Below are positions 8,712-18,182 of a stretch of DNA of 39,721 nt, piece by piece. The stretch comes from an uncultured beta proteobacterium. GTDB taxonomy: Bacteria; Pseudomonadota; Gammaproteobacteria; Burkholderiales; Burkholderiaceae_C. The translations under genes and the position numbers were made by a program. The stretch is taken from positions 1-39,721 of the forward strand of contig CAIMSP010000103.1 of the NCBI GenBank assembly GCA_903844215.1, read 5' to 3'. The notes below the pieces were generated by a model that worked only from the letters and a program-made list of their open reading frames with translations, was not told the origin of the DNA and made no database searches. How positions within the stretch are numbered: position 1 is the stretch's first letter; the number at the start of each line of letters is the position of its first letter.

Positions 8712-9389
8712 ATGATTCGTACCCAAGCCCTGAGCTACAGCTACCCCCACGCCCCGGCGCTGGCGTTCCCCGACATCGACCTGCCCCAGGGTGCGACCTT
8801 GCTGCTGCACGGCAACTCCGGCGCCGGCAAGTCCACCTGGCTGGCGCTGGCAGCGGGCCTGCTGAGCGCAGGCGCCGGAGAGATCACCGTGGCCGAGCAG
8901 AATTTGAATGCCCTCAAGGGCGCGGCGCGCGACGCCTGGCGCGCGCGCAACCTGGGCTTTTTGCCGCAGAAACTGCATCTCAGCAGCGCGCTCACGGTGC
9001 AGGCCAACCTGGGCCTGGCCTATTACGCCGCCGGCCTGCCGTTGAACGAGGTCGCCATCGCGCACGCCCTGTACGCACTGGGCGTGGGCGAGCTGGCACT
9101 GCGCAAGCCGAGCCAGTTGTCGGGCGGGCAGGCGCAGCGCGTGGCGCTGGCGCGGGCCGTGCTGCTGCGGCCGCGGGTGATTCTGGCCGATGAACCCACG
9201 GCCAGCCTGGACGACGAGGCCGCGCAAGCGGCGCTGCAACTGCTGCAGCACAGTGCCCGGCGCTGCGACGCCACGCTGGTGATCGCCACGCACGATGCCC
9301 GGGTGCAGGCCGCGCTGCCGCAGGCGCTGCGGCTGCGCCTGATGGCCCCCGTTGGCGCGAAGCAGGCGGCGCAAGAGGTGGCGGCATGA
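8712..9389 (+). CDS. ABC transporter ATP-binding protein (LolD/MacB type)
   Basis: This is a 225-residue cytoplasmic ATPase. The Walker A motif is GNSGAGKST (34-42), the signature LSGGQ is at 136-140, Walker B is VILADEP with D160/E161, and a switch histidine lies in IATHD. It belongs to the family that powers MacB, LolCDE and FtsX-like permeases, which act on periplasmic or envelope substrates rather than moving solutes inward. It overlaps the permease start by 4 bases (ATGA), so the two are translationally coupled and surely form one transporter. It is first in an operon that continues with a small cysteine protein and a DUF3299 protein. Substrate is unknown; a metal-related role is suggested only by context. 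Confidence 0.88.
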   Translation: MIRTQALSYSYPHAPALAFPDIDLPQGATLLLHGNSGAGKSTWLALAAGLLSAGAGEITVAEQNLNALKGAARDAWRARNLGFLPQKLHLSSALTVQANLGLAYYAAGLPLNEVAIAHALYALGVGELALRKPSQLSGGQAQRVALARAVLLRPRVILADEPTASLDDEAAQAALQLLQHSARRCDATLVIATHDARVQAALPQALRLRLMAPVGAKQAAQEVAA

Positions 9390-10600
9390 AGACGATTGCG
9401 CTGGCCCTGCGCTATCTGTGGTCGCGCCCGCTGGCTGCGGGGTTGAACCTGCTGCTGCTGTCGCTGGGACTGGCCTCCATCACCATGGTGCTGCTGGTGC
9501 GCGAGCAGATCGACCACGCTTTCGAGCGCGATCTGGCGGGCATCGACCTGGTCGTGGGCGCCAAGGGCAGCCCGATGCAGTTGATCCTGGCCGGGGTGTT
9601 CCAGATCGACGTTCCCACGGGCAATATTGCTTTGTCCGAAGTGCGCGAACTGGAAAAGAACCCCCAGGTGGCGCAGCTGATTCCCTTGAGCATGGGCGAC
9701 AGCTTTCGCGGCTTTCGCATCGTCGGCACGAGCGTGGACTACATCACGCATTACCAGGCCACGCTGGCCGTGGGCGAGTTGTGGAACCAGCCGATGCAGG
9801 TGGTGCTGGGCTCGCAGGTGGCGCAGGCCACGGGCTTGCAATTGGGGCAGCGCTTTGTCGGCTCGCACGGCCTGGGGTCGGGCGGCCACCTGCACGGCGA
9901 CAACCCCTACCGGGTGCGTGGCGTGCTCAATCCCTGCGGCTGCGTGCTCGATCGCCTGGTCTTGACCGCGACCGAATCGGTGTGGCAGGTGCACGATCAA
10001 TCCTACGAGGGTGACACACCGCTGGACGCCGAAGACCGGGCCGCGATCGAGGCCGATCGCGAAGTCACCGTGGCGCTGATTCGCTACAAGAGTCCGCTGG
10101 CGGCGGTGAGCTTTCCGCGCTTCGTCAACAGCAGCACGAACCTGCAGGCGGCAGCGCCAGCGGTGGAGATCACGCGCTTGCTGCGCCTGGTCGGTGTGGG
10201 CACCGACGTGCTGCGCGGCTTTGGCGTGGTGCTGCTGCTGACGGCGGGCCTGAGCGTCTTCATCGCCTTGTGGAACGCGGTGCGCGAGCGCCAGGCCGAT
10301 CTGGCGATGCTGCGCATGCTGGGCGCGCCGCCGCGCCGGGTCGCCGCCTTGGTGCTGAGCGAGGCGCTGTGGTTGGCCTTGCTGGCGAGCCTGCTCGGCC
10401 TCGTCGGTGGCCATCTGCTGACCGGCCTCGTCGGCACGCTGCTGGAGGGGCAACAATCCCTGTCGGTCAGCGGTTGGACCTGGGTCGAGGCAGAATGGGC
10501 GGTTCCCGGCCTGGCCGCTGCAGTGGCGGTGCTGGCGGCATTCCTGCCGACTTGGGCGGCGTACCGGCTGGACGTGTTCAGCCTGTTGAATAAGCGTTAA
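9386..10600 (+). CDS. ABC transporter permease, FtsX/MacB-like
   Basis: This 404-residue membrane protein has the four-helix plan of the FtsX/MacB family. Helix 1 is at about 18-38 (GLNLLLLSLGLASITMVLL), followed by a large periplasmic domain (about 40-265). Three helices lie near the C terminus, including GFGVVLLLTAGLSVFIALW and ALWLALLASLLGLVGGHLL. The cytoplasmic loop RERQADLAMLRMLGAPPRRV is the typical coupling segment. The periplasmic domain has a HGLGSGGHLHGDNPYR stretch with several histidines and a CGC motif nearby (NPCGCVLD), both possible metal or thiol contacts. It pairs with the overlapping upstream ATPase. Confidence 0.86.
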   Translation: MKTIALALRYLWSRPLAAGLNLLLLSLGLASITMVLLVREQIDHAFERDLAGIDLVVGAKGSPMQLILAGVFQIDVPTGNIALSEVRELEKNPQVAQLIPLSMGDSFRGFRIVGTSVDYITHYQATLAVGELWNQPMQVVLGSQVAQATGLQLGQRFVGSHGLGSGGHLHGDNPYRVRGVLNPCGCVLDRLVLTATESVWQVHDQSYEGDTPLDAEDRAAIEADREVTVALIRYKSPLAAVSFPRFVNSSTNLQAAAPAVEITRLLRLVGVGTDVLRGFGVVLLLTAGLSVFIALWNAVRERQADLAMLRMLGAPPRRVAALVLSEALWLALLASLLGLVGGHLLTGLVGTLLEGQQSLSVSGWTWVEAEWAVPGLAAAVAVLAAFLPTWAAYRLDVFSLLNKR

Positions 10601-10621
10601 CAACTCTCGGGAGCGACGATC

Positions 10622-10870
10622 ATGAATAAGTGTTTAAATTGCTGCGCTTCGCTGGCGTTTTTGCTGGCCACGAGCGCCGTCTGGGCGCAGCCGCTGGACA
10701 AGGAAGCCCGGGAAGATATCGCACGCCATCGCGCCATGGCGGCGGCCCACGAGGCCGCAGCCAAATGCCTGGAATCGGGCAAGAAAGACGCTGTCTGCGA
10801 GAAGGAACTTCAGGCGGCGTGCAAGGGCTTGGCGATTGGCAAATACTGCGGGATGAAACATGAACATTAA
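10622..10870 (+). CDS. Small periplasmic four-cysteine protein
   Basis: This 82-residue protein has a signal peptide cut near residue 22 (SAVWA/QPL). The mature chain of about 60 residues is charged and helical, with four cysteines at 49, 59, 67 and 76, spaced C-x9-C-x7-C-x8-C. That spacing suggests a disulfide-linked helical hairpin. The C terminus (KYCGMKHEH) adds two histidines and a methionine, so metal binding is possible. I do not recognise a named family. It lies 21 bp after the permease with a GGGAG ribosome binding site, and its end overlaps the DUF3299 start by 11 bases. It is therefore part of the operon and probably serves the transporter in the periplasm. Confidence 0.75.
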   Translation: MNKCLNCCASLAFLLATSAVWAQPLDKEAREDIARHRAMAAAHEAAAKCLESGKKDAVCEKELQAACKGLAIGKYCGMKHEH

Positions 10871-11366
10871 ACGGATTGCACTGCTGCTGGCGGCCGTGGC
10901 TGTGGTGGCCCAGGCGCAGACCACACTGCCCGGATCGATCGACTTGCCCGGCGGCTCCGGCCCCGGCGTGCACAGCCCGAACAGCCCGTTTGCCCCCTTG
11001 CCCGAGCGCAAGGATGTGGTCGCCTGGTCGGTGCTGACCGACGTCAAGACCAAGGCGCTGAAGAACCGCATCCTGCCCCAGTTCAACGCCAGTCAGCTGG
11101 CCTTGAACGAGAAGCCGCAGCGTGTCCAGGGCTTCATGATGCCGCTGGAGCCGGGCGAAAAGCAAAAGCATTTCCTGCTCACCTCGGTGCCCTTGACCTG
11201 CAGCTTTTGCACCCCTGGCGGACCCGAGAGCATGGTCGAGGTCAAGACCAAGACGCCGGTGAAATACACGCTCGAGCCGGTCACGGTGGAAGGGCGCTTC
11301 CTGGTGCTCAACGACGACAGTTTCGGCCTGTACTACCGGATGACGGATGCGGTCAGCGTGAAGTGA
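10860..11366 (+). CDS. Secreted DUF3299 protein
   Basis: This is a 168-residue exported protein with a signal peptide (MNIKRIALLLAAVAVVAQA, cut near 19). The DUF3299 hallmark covers residues 90-126: GFMMPLEPGEKQKHFLLTS followed by TCSFCTPGGPESMVEV, with a CxxC pair at C114/C117 and H104. The family has no settled function. It is often encoded beside MacB-like ABC genes and, as I recall, in zinc-regulated (zrg-type) loci. CxxC plus histidine would suit metal binding or redox work. It is last in the four-gene operon, translated by overlap with the upstream small protein. Transcription probably ends in the 50 bp before the next gene, but no clear terminator is seen. Confidence 0.82.
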   Translation: MNIKRIALLLAAVAVVAQAQTTLPGSIDLPGGSGPGVHSPNSPFAPLPERKDVVAWSVLTDVKTKALKNRILPQFNASQLALNEKPQRVQGFMMPLEPGEKQKHFLLTSVPLTCSFCTPGGPESMVEVKTKTPVKYTLEPVTVEGRFLVLNDDSFGLYYRMTDAVSVK

Positions 11367-11416
11367 TGATGCTGTATTTTTGAGGGGGAAGGCATAAGTG
11401 TGGTATTTTCCACCGC

Positions 11417-14320
11417 ATGACCCTATGCCTGCTGCTGATCGAGAGTGACCCCCGTCAGGCGCAGGCCTTGCTCGATGGCGTGCGGCTGGCCGGTCTGCCT
11501 TGGCTCATCGAGCTGGCTTCGGACCAGGCACATGGGCGCCGGGCCCTGGAGCAGTCGAGATTCGATCTGGTGCTGCTGCGCCATGAGTTGGCGGGAGCGA
11601 GTGCCTCGGACCTGCTGCAACGATTTCCTGATCAGACCATGATGCTGTGCATTGCGCCGGGCCAGGAAGCGCAGGCAGCGCACGCACGGGAGCAGGGCTT
11701 TTTCGACGTGGTCGTGATCGACCCCGCAGGGCGCTACCTGGAGTTGCTGCCAGCCCAAGTGCTCGCGGCGCTGTCAAGGGCACAGACCAGCGCGCGCCTG
11801 GCCGATCAGACGCCTCGGCTGGCGCTGGATCTGGAGCACGCCGACATGGGCATGTGGGAGCAGCGTCTGGACACCGGGGCGTTGAGCCTGAACGAGCACG
11901 CCTGCAACATGCTGGGCTTTGCGGCGGACGAACAGGTCTGGGATATGGAAAAGTTCCTGCTGCGGGTTCACCCTCAGGACCAGGCGCAACTGCAGGCAGT
12001 CGGCACGGCGCTGGCGCAGGGGCTCAGCACGGCGTTGCGCTGCGAATACCGGGTGCGGCACAAGCAGGGGCATTGGGTCTGGTGGCTCAGCCACAGCCGC
12101 GCGACGCACAGCGACCCGGCCGTGCCGCCGCTGCGTCTTTCGGGCAGCATCATGGATGTGTCCTACGTGCACGAGTCCGAGGACCGCTTGCGTCTGGCCG
12201 CTGAACTGCTGGAGCAAAAGACGCAGTTGCTCAAGGTGTCCATGGGCAACATCGCGCAGGGCATCTTGCAGGTCGGACCCACGGGACAGGTGATCAATTA
12301 CAACCAGCGCCTGTGCGAACTGCTGGAGTTGCCGTCCGAACTGATGGCCGCTGGCCCGCATCTGCGCGAGATTTTTCAGCTGCAAAGTGAGCGGGGCGAC
12401 TTTGGCAATGAGTACAGCCTTGCCATGTCCGGCGTGCGCCGGCAACTGGCGGCGGAGTTCCGCGATGGCTGCCTGAGCAGCAACGACTTGCCGGTCAACT
12501 ATTGGCGCAAGACGCGCAGCGGGCGCTACCTGGAAGTCAACACCGTCGCTCTACCCGAGGGTGGCTGGGTGCGAACGTTCAGCGACGTCTCCAAGTACTT
12601 TGAGGCGCAGCAGGCGCTGCGCGACAGCGAGGAGCGGTTTCGCCACCTGACCGAACTCTCGTCCGACTGGTACTGGGAGACGGACGAGCAGTTTCGCTTC
12701 GTGCGTTTTGACGGTTACGACACAGCCAAGGCGGGTGCGCCGAAAAGCGAGGTGCTGGGCAGGACGCGCTGGGATCTGGGCGCCGCCAACATGACTGCGG
12801 CCGACTGGGCCGCGCATCGCGCCACGCTCGATGCGCGCCAGAGCTTTCGCAATCTTGAACTGAACCGGCTCGACACTCAGGGCCAAAGTTACTGGGTGGC
12901 CATCGGCGGCATTCCGATGTTTGCTGAGGACGGGCGCTTCACGGGTTACCGCGGTGTCGGTCAGGACATCACCAAGCGTAAAACGGCGGAAAGCGAGACC
13001 GAGAGTCTGGCCTTTTACGACCCGCTCACGGGCTTGCCCAATCGCCGCCTGATGCTCGATCGCCTTGGCAAGGCGCTGGAGTCCGCAGCGCGCCACCAAA
13101 CGCGCGGTGCCCTGCTGTTCATCGATCTGGACAATTTCAAGACGCTCAACGACACCCAGGGCCACGATACCGGGGATGCGCTGCTGCAAGGCGTGGGTCA
13201 ACGCCTTTGCGGCTGCGTGCGCGCCATGGACACGGTGTCGCGCCTGGGCGGCGACGAATTCATCGTCATGCTCGAAGGGCTCAATCCGCTCGAAGCCGTG
13301 GCCCAGGCGCAGGCCGTGGGCGACAAGATTCTGGCCGCATTCCATGCGCCGTTTCGGGTCGGTTCGCAGCTGCACACGAGCTCGCCGAGCATCGGCGTGA
13401 CGCTGTTTGGTGAACAGGATCACGGCGTGGAAGATCTGCTCAAGCAGGCCGACCTGGCGATGTACCAGTCCAAGTCGGCAGGACGCAACACGCTGCGTTT
13501 TTTCGACCCGGGCATGCAATCGGTGGTGAGCGAGCGCGCCCGCATCGAGACCGATTTGCGCCTCGCCCTGGAGCGCGACGAATTGCTGTTGCACTACCAG
13601 CCGGTGGTGGACGCAAGCGGCATGCTGGTGGGCGCCGAGGCGCTGGTGCGCTGGGCCCATCCGCTGCGTGAGTTGTTGGTGCTGCCGGGTGAATTCATTG
13701 GCGTGGCGGAGCAGACCGGACTGATTTTGCCCCTGGGTGAGCGCGTGCTGAAACTGGCCTGCGAGCGGCTGGCGGCGTGGTCCCAGCATGCCAGCACGGC
13801 CGCATTGAAGCTCGCCGTGAATGTGAGTGCCGTGCAGTTGCGTCAGAGCGACTTTGTGGCGCAGGTGCTGACCGTGCTCGAGCAAACCGGTGCGCCGGCG
13901 ACGCGACTCAAGCTGGAGCTGACCGAAAGCATGCTGCTCAACGACATCGAGGACACGATTCAAAAGATGGGCGCGCTCAAGGCCTGCGGCGTGGGTTTTT
14001 CACTGGACGATTTTGGCACCGGCTATTCGTCCCTGGCCTACCTCAACCGCTTGCCGCTGGAACAGCTCAAGATCGACCGCTCCTTCGTGCGCGACGTGCT
14101 GGTCGATGCCAACGCCGCGGCCATCGCGCGCACCATCATGACCTTGGCGCAAAGCCTGGGATTAGGCGTGGTCTCCGAGGGCGTAGAGACGCAGGGCCAG
14201 TTCGAATTCTTTCAATCCCATGGTTGTCTGGCGTTCCAGGGTTATCTTTTTGGCCGTCCTGCGCCGGCGTCGGAATTGCTGCGCCTGCTTCAGGAAGGCG
14301 CGCGGTCCACGGCCGCCTGA
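11417..14320 (+). CDS. Degenerate receiver-PAS-GGDEF-EAL protein
   Basis: This 967-residue cytoplasmic protein carries both c-di-GMP-making and c-di-GMP-degrading domains. Residues 1-120 look like a receiver domain, but R55 stands at the phosphoacceptor position ([10 protein letters not shown]) and the conserved lysine is replaced ([11 protein letters not shown]), so phosphorylation is unlikely. Three PAS-like segments span about 135-250, 265-390 and 400-525. GGDEF is intact (611-615) with an I-site RAMD at canonical spacing. EAL is intact: EAL 741-743, [24 protein letters not shown] and SEGVET are all present. Both catalytic outcomes are therefore possible, with PAS domains deciding. The 3' end overlaps suhB by 31 bp on the opposite strand. 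Confidence 0.9.
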   Translation: MTLCLLLIESDPRQAQALLDGVRLAGLPWLIELASDQAHGRRALEQSRFDLVLLRHELAGASASDLLQRFPDQTMMLCIAPGQEAQAAHAREQGFFDVVVIDPAGRYLELLPAQVLAALSRAQTSARLADQTPRLALDLEHADMGMWEQRLDTGALSLNEHACNMLGFAADEQVWDMEKFLLRVHPQDQAQLQAVGTALAQGLSTALRCEYRVRHKQGHWVWWLSHSRATHSDPAVPPLRLSGSIMDVSYVHESEDRLRLAAELLEQKTQLLKVSMGNIAQGILQVGPTGQVINYNQRLCELLELPSELMAAGPHLREIFQLQSERGDFGNEYSLAMSGVRRQLAAEFRDGCLSSNDLPVNYWRKTRSGRYLEVNTVALPEGGWVRTFSDVSKYFEAQQALRDSEERFRHLTELSSDWYWETDEQFRFVRFDGYDTAKAGAPKSEVLGRTRWDLGAANMTAADWAAHRATLDARQSFRNLELNRLDTQGQSYWVAIGGIPMFAEDGRFTGYRGVGQDITKRKTAESETESLAFYDPLTGLPNRRLMLDRLGKALESAARHQTRGALLFIDLDNFKTLNDTQGHDTGDALLQGVGQRLCGCVRAMDTVSRLGGDEFIVMLEGLNPLEAVAQAQAVGDKILAAFHAPFRVGSQLHTSSPSIGVTLFGEQDHGVEDLLKQADLAMYQSKSAGRNTLRFFDPGMQSVVSERARIETDLRLALERDELLLHYQPVVDASGMLVGAEALVRWAHPLRELLVLPGEFIGVAEQTGLILPLGERVLKLACERLAAWSQHASTAALKLAVNVSAVQLRQSDFVAQVLTVLEQTGAPATRLKLELTESMLLNDIEDTIQKMGALKACGVGFSLDDFGTGYSSLAYLNRLPLEQLKIDRSFVRDVLVDANAAAIARTIMTLAQSLGLGVVSEGVETQGQFEFFQSHGCLAFQGYLFGRPAPASELLRLLQEGARSTAA

Positions 14321-15156
14321 AGCACCACGGCCTTGTCGGCGGCGCTGGCAAACTTGCTGTACTTGCCCAACAGCGGAACCAACTGGCCGTAGATCTTCGG
14401 GCTCGCTGCCATGCATTCCTGTTGCTCCAGAAAGTTGGCCTCGCCGGTGAAGTTGCCCACCAGGCCGCCGGCTTCGGTCACCAGCAGCGAGCCGGCCGCC
14501 ACGTCCCAGGGCTGCAAGCCCTTTTCGAAGAAGCCATCGGTAAAACCTGCCGCCACATAGGCCAGATCGAGCGCGGCCGCGCCCGGACGGCGCAGCCCGC
14601 TGGTGACCTGCATCACGTCGCCCATCATGTTCAGATAGCTCTTGAAGTGGTCGCCGGGGCGAAACGGAAAACCGGTGGACAGCAGGCATTCGGCCAGCCG
14701 GGTGCGCTTGGAGACGCGCAGGCGCCGGTCGTTGCAGTAGGCGCCGCGCCCCTTGGTGGCGGTGAACAGGTCGTTGCGGCTGGGGTCGAAAATCACCGCC
14801 TGCTCGACCTTGCCGCGCACCGCCAGCGCAATGCTCACGCAGTACACCGGAAAGCCGTGGATGAAGTTGGTGGTGCCGTCCAGCGGGTCAATGATCCACA
14901 CGCATTCGGAGTCGCGCGCGCCGTGCTCCGAGCCCGATTCCTCGGCCAGGATGCCGTGGCCCGGGTAGGCGCCGAGCAGGGTTTCGATGATGACTTTTTC
15001 GCTGGCGTGATCGACTTCGGTGACGAAATCATTGATTTGCTTTTGCGAGATGCGCACGGCTTCCACATCCAGCGCGGCGCGGTTGATGATGGCGCCAGCG
15101 GCGCGGGCGGCCTTGACGGCCACGTTGAGCATGGGGTGCAGATTGGGGGACGACAT
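14290..15156 (-). CDS. suhB: Inositol-1-monophosphatase family protein SuhB
   Basis: This 288-residue magnesium-dependent phosphatase matches SuhB. Metal-binding motifs are [11 protein letters not shown] (about 67-77), [16 protein letters not shown] near 88-103 and [15 protein letters not shown] near 215. SuhB dephosphorylates inositol phosphates in vitro and, in well-studied bacteria, joins the rRNA antitermination complex. I chose the ATG at 15156; an upstream extension of the frame runs through trmJ and is not credible. It is divergent from trmJ, with 123 bp between the starts. The last 31 bp overlap the convergent GGDEF-EAL gene, so the two mRNAs are antisense there. Confidence 0.93.
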   Translation of the reverse strand: MSSPNLHPMLNVAVKAARAAGAIINRAALDVEAVRISQKQINDFVTEVDHASEKVIIETLLGAYPGHGILAEESGSEHGARDSECVWIIDPLDGTTNFIHGFPVYCVSIALAVRGKVEQAVIFDPSRNDLFTATKGRGAYCNDRRLRVSKRTRLAECLLSTGFPFRPGDHFKSYLNMMGDVMQVTSGLRRPGAAALDLAYVAAGFTDGFFEKGLQPWDVAAGSLLVTEAGGLVGNFTGEANFLEQQECMAASPKIYGQLVPLLGKYSKFASAADKAVVLQAAVDRAPS

Positions 15157-15279
15157 AAATTGTTCAGTGCCGCGCGGGGCGCGTGGCAGCGGTGAAGAGC
15201 GTTGGAGAGAACCCGTCGATGCGGGCGGCGACAATAGGGTGATTTTACCGGTACGGCTTTGCACGCCTGATCTCGACCC

Positions 15280-16041
15280 ATGCAGACCCGATTCATCCTC
15301 ATCCAGACCAGCCACGCGGGCAATGTGGGCGCCACCGCGCGCGCCATGAAGACCATGGGTTTTGCCGACCTGGTGCTGGTGGCGCCGCGTTGGGAGAACG
15401 TGCTGCGGCGCGAAGAAACCATTCAACGCGCCAGCGGCGCCCTGGACGTGCTGAAGAACGCGCGCATTGTCGCCACGCTGGACGAGGCGCTGGACGGCAT
15501 GACGCATTTGTGCGCCACGGCCATGACGCCGCGCGACTTTGGCCCACCGACGCGGGCGCCGCGTGCGCATTTTGAAATGCTCGTGCAGGACCCGCAGTCC
15601 CAGTCCGGCGGTGTCGCCTTCCTGTTCGGCTCGGAACGCTTTGGCATGGCCAACGAGGATGTGTACCGCTGCCACGTGGCGCTAAGCATCCCCACTGATC
15701 CGAATTTTGGCTCGCTCAACTTGGGCGCGGCGGTGCAATTGATCGGCTACGAGTGGCGCCAGGCGCTGGGTGGTTTTGCCGTGCAGCAAGCGACCGCGCC
15801 CCGTGTGCTGGCCGACGCGCAGCAACTCAGCGGCATGCTGGCACATTGGGAGAAGGCGCTGGTGGACATCGATTTTCTCGACCCCCAGGCGCCCAAGAAG
15901 CTCATGCCGCGCCTGAACCAGTTGTTCAACCGCGCCCAGCTCACGCAGGAGGAGATCCACATCCTGCGCGGCGTCGCCAAAGCCATGACGGCGGCGGGTT
16001 CGCTGCGCAGCACGAGCGCAGCGGCCGTGGCAAAAAGCTAG
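15280..16041 (+). CDS. trmJ: tRNA (cytidine/uridine-2'-O)-methyltransferase TrmJ
   Basis: This 253-residue SPOUT-class enzyme methylates the ribose of nucleotide 32 in certain tRNAs using S-adenosylmethionine. Diagnostic motifs are [20 protein letters not shown] at 9-28, [10 protein letters not shown] near 108-117, and the knotted cofactor site [19 protein letters not shown] at about 130-148. A C-terminal helical dimerisation region follows. Length and order are normal for the family. Its TAG stop lies inside the left arm of a long inverted repeat (16038-16100). It is divergent from suhB and precedes cysE on the same strand, a frequent Burkholderiales arrangement. Confidence 0.93.
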   Translation: MQTRFILIQTSHAGNVGATARAMKTMGFADLVLVAPRWENVLRREETIQRASGALDVLKNARIVATLDEALDGMTHLCATAMTPRDFGPPTRAPRAHFEMLVQDPQSQSGGVAFLFGSERFGMANEDVYRCHVALSIPTDPNFGSLNLGAAVQLIGYEWRQALGGFAVQQATAPRVLADAQQLSGMLAHWEKALVDIDFLDPQAPKKLMPRLNQLFNRAQLTQEEIHILRGVAKAMTAAGSLRSTSAAAVAKS

Positions 16042-16100
16042 CAGCCTGTCGGACTTTGCGCGCGGGACGCGTTGGAGCCCAAAGTCCGACAGGCTGCTAG
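16038..16100. repeat. 21-bp perfect inverted repeat at the trmJ stop codon (element copy A)
   Basis: Arms at 16038-16058 (CTAGCAGCCTGTCGGAC...) and 16080-16100 are perfect reverse complements of 21 bp around a 21-base loop. The trmJ stop TAG is part of the left arm. No T-run follows, so although it could stop transcription it is not a standard terminator. A degenerate relative lies at 19721-19780, which makes this a dispersed repetitive element rather than a local hairpin. Confidence 0.85.
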
Positions 16101-16109
16101 ACTTCGAGC

Positions 16110-16883
16110 ATGTTTTCACGCCTGCGCTCCGATATCGAATGCATCCTCGACCGGGATCCGGCCGCGCGCAGCCGCTGGGAGGTGCTGACCTGTTATCCGG
16201 GGCTGCACGCGCTCATCTTGCACCGGCGTGCGCACTGGTGCTGGCGCCATGGAATGAAGTGGCTGGGGCGCTTCATTTCGCATCTGGCGCGCTTTTTCAC
16301 CGGCATCGAGATCCATCCCGGCGCGACCATCGGTGAGCGGGTCTTTTTTGACCACGCGATGGGCGTGGTGGTGGGCGAGACCGCCGAGATCGGCGACGGC
16401 TGCACCATCTACCAGGGCGTGACGCTGGGCGGGACCGCGCTCTACAAGGGCGTCAAGCGCCACCCCACGCTGGGGCGCAACGTGGTCGTGGGTGCCGGTG
16501 CCCAGGTGCTGGGCGGCTTCACCGTGGGCGACGGCGCCAAGGTCGGCTCGAACGCGGTCGTGACCAAGCCGGTTCCCGCCGGGGCGACGGCCGTGGGCAA
16601 TCCGGCCCGCATCATCCAGGCCGAACTCGATGTGAAGCGCGAGGAAGCGGCTTCCAAAATGGGGTTTTCAGCCTACGGCGTGACGCAGAACGACGACCCC
16701 TTGAGCCAGGCCATGCGCGGCCTGATCGACCACGCCGCAGCGCAGGAGCATCAGATCGCCCTGCTGTGGAAAACCATAGAGCAACTCTCGGCGCAACGCC
16801 ATGAGCCCGACTGCATGCCCGGCGACGCCGCGCGCAGCGAGCACTTTGAAGCCGCCAAGCTCAACGAGCTCGTGGGCCAGTAG
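16110..16883 (+). CDS. cysE: Serine O-acetyltransferase CysE
   Basis: This 257-residue enzyme transfers acetyl from acetyl-CoA to serine, the first step of cysteine synthesis. It has a short N-terminal helical region and then a left-handed beta-helix of hexapeptide repeats ([48 protein letters not shown]). The catalytic His-Asp region is at FDHAMG and the acyl-CoA site is at GNPARII. It resembles the short EpsC-type enzyme more than enterobacterial CysE. The C-terminal 60 residues beyond the beta-helix are polar and helical, longer than in minimal family members. It starts 9 bp after the inverted repeat and converges with mog, with 3 bp between the stop codons. Confidence 0.93.
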   Translation: MFSRLRSDIECILDRDPAARSRWEVLTCYPGLHALILHRRAHWCWRHGMKWLGRFISHLARFFTGIEIHPGATIGERVFFDHAMGVVVGETAEIGDGCTIYQGVTLGGTALYKGVKRHPTLGRNVVVGAGAQVLGGFTVGDGAKVGSNAVVTKPVPAGATAVGNPARIIQAELDVKREEAASKMGFSAYGVTQNDDPLSQAMRGLIDHAAAQEHQIALLWKTIEQLSAQRHEPDCMPGDAARSEHFEAAKLNELVGQ

Positions 16884-16886
16884 CGC

Positions 16887-17489
16887 TCAGGCGCGCGCCG
16901 GGCGCAGCGCCGACTTGGGTCGAAACGCCTGGCACACGCTGTCGTCGCATTCGATGTACGGTCCGCCGATCAGGTCCACGCAGTAGGGCACGGCGGCGAA
17001 GATGCCGCTCACCAGCGACTTGCCCGCCGCGTCCTTCAGTCCTTCGAGCGTCTCGGCGATGGCCTTGGGCTGGCCCGGCAGATTGATGATCAGGCAGCGC
17101 GCGCGGATCACGGCGACCTGGCGCGACAGGATTGCCGTGGGAACAAACTTCAGGCTGATCTGGCGCATCTGTTCGCCAAAACCGGGCATCTCCTTGTGTG
17201 CCACGGCCAAGGTGGCTTCGGGCGTGACGTCGCGCAGCGCCGGCCCGGTGCCGCCGGTGGTGAGCACCAGGGCGCAGCCGGCATCGACCAGTTCGATCAG
17301 CGTGGCGCTGATGCCTGCTTGCTCGTCGGGGATGAGGCGCGCGTCAAACGTGAGCGGGTTCTTCAGCGCGCGCTCGAGCCAGCTTTGCAGGGCCGGCAAG
17401 CCCTGATCCTGGTACACGCCGCTGGAGGCGCGGTCGCTGATGGAGACAATGCCGATCTTGACGGCGTCCAGGCTGGTGTGGGTAGGCAT
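16887..17489 (-). CDS. mog: Molybdopterin adenylyltransferase Mog
   Basis: This 200-residue enzyme adenylylates molybdopterin before molybdenum insertion. Diagnostic motifs are KIGIVSISDRASSGVYQD at about 11-28, LTTGGTGPALRDVTPEAT near 75-92, and LPGQPKAIAE near 143-152. The start at 17489 lies one base after the darP stop, so the two genes are one transcription unit with coupled translation. The cofactor it helps make is needed by the xanthine dehydrogenase encoded 4 kb away, a functional link between the housekeeping and purine parts of the window. Confidence 0.93.
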   Translation of the reverse strand: MPTHTSLDAVKIGIVSISDRASSGVYQDQGLPALQSWLERALKNPLTFDARLIPDEQAGISATLIELVDAGCALVLTTGGTGPALRDVTPEATLAVAHKEMPGFGEQMRQISLKFVPTAILSRQVAVIRARCLIINLPGQPKAIAETLEGLKDAAGKSLVSGIFAAVPYCVDLIGGPYIECDDSVCQAFRPKSALRPARA

Positions 17490-17490
17490 G

Positions 17491-18147
17491 TCACTGCATG
17501 CTGGCGATGGAGGGCACGGCGGGCAGCTCGGGCGCGGGAATGGCCTGCATCTGCTCGCGCACCAGTTGAAACAGTTCGCGGTAGGCGCGTCCATGGCGCT
17601 GCGCTTCACCGGCGGGCGCCTTGGCCTGCGCGGCGGCGTCCTTGCGCGCCTGGCGAATCAGTGCGCGCAGTTGCTGCGCGTCGGTGCTGGCGTAGGCCCT
17701 GAGCCACTCTTCAAAAGCGTTCTCCTCGGCGATGAGGCGGTCGCGCCACTGTTCGGCCAGGTGCAGCGACAGCGATTCCTGGGCCGAACCGAAGTTCTGC
17801 TCGTGCAGCGCGGCGCGTATGGCCACCAGCATCTGGGGTTCGAGCTTGCGCATGAGCTTGCCGATGAATTGCATCTGGCGGCGTTTGCCTTCGAAGTTGC
17901 TGATGCGTTTGGCTTCGACCACGGCATCGACCAGTTTTTCCGACAGCGGCAGGCGCGCCAGCAGCGCCGCACGCAGCGTGAGCAGGGCTTCTCCGAGTTC
18001 CTGCAGTTCGTCGCTTTCGCGCTTGAGTTCGGTGCGGCTGGGCTCGTCGCTGCCCTTGAGTTCGAGCTTGAAGGCGAGGTCGGCTTCGCTGCCTTCGGCA
18101 ATGAACTGGCCTTTGACGTAATAGCCTTTTTTTAGTTTTCTGGTCAT
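17491..18147 (-). CDS. darP: Ribosome-associated protein DarP (YjgA, DUF615)
   Basis: This 218-residue, highly charged and helical protein belongs to DUF615. Typical sequences are SRTELKRESDELQELGEALL near 37-56 and ISNFEGKRRQMQFIGKLMRK near 81-100. The family binds late large-subunit ribosome precursors and promotes 50S maturation. It is longer than the E. coli protein because of a C-terminal Ala/Pro-rich extension. I chose the ATG at 18147, since an upstream extension lacks family similarity. It is divergent from pmbA across 187 bp that hold two inverted repeats. Confidence 0.9.
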   Translation of the reverse strand: MTRKLKKGYYVKGQFIAEGSEADLAFKLELKGSDEPSRTELKRESDELQELGEALLTLRAALLARLPLSEKLVDAVVEAKRISNFEGKRRQMQFIGKLMRKLEPQMLVAIRAALHEQNFGSAQESLSLHLAEQWRDRLIAEENAFEEWLRAYASTDAQQLRALIRQARKDAAAQAKAPAGEAQRHGRAYRELFQLVREQMQAIPAPELPAVPSIASMQ

Positions 18148-18182
18148 GGTTTGGAGTGCGTGTGGGTACTGGGGCACGTTCA

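Noticed and set aside
7524-9374. Minus-strand frame of 616 codons spanning the EamA gene and the ABC ATPase
   Set aside because: It crosses two well-supported genes on different strands and has no domain.
16038-16100. Simple rho-independent terminator of trmJ
   Set aside because: The stem is strong but no T-run follows on either strand and a related copy exists elsewhere, so a repetitive element explains it better.
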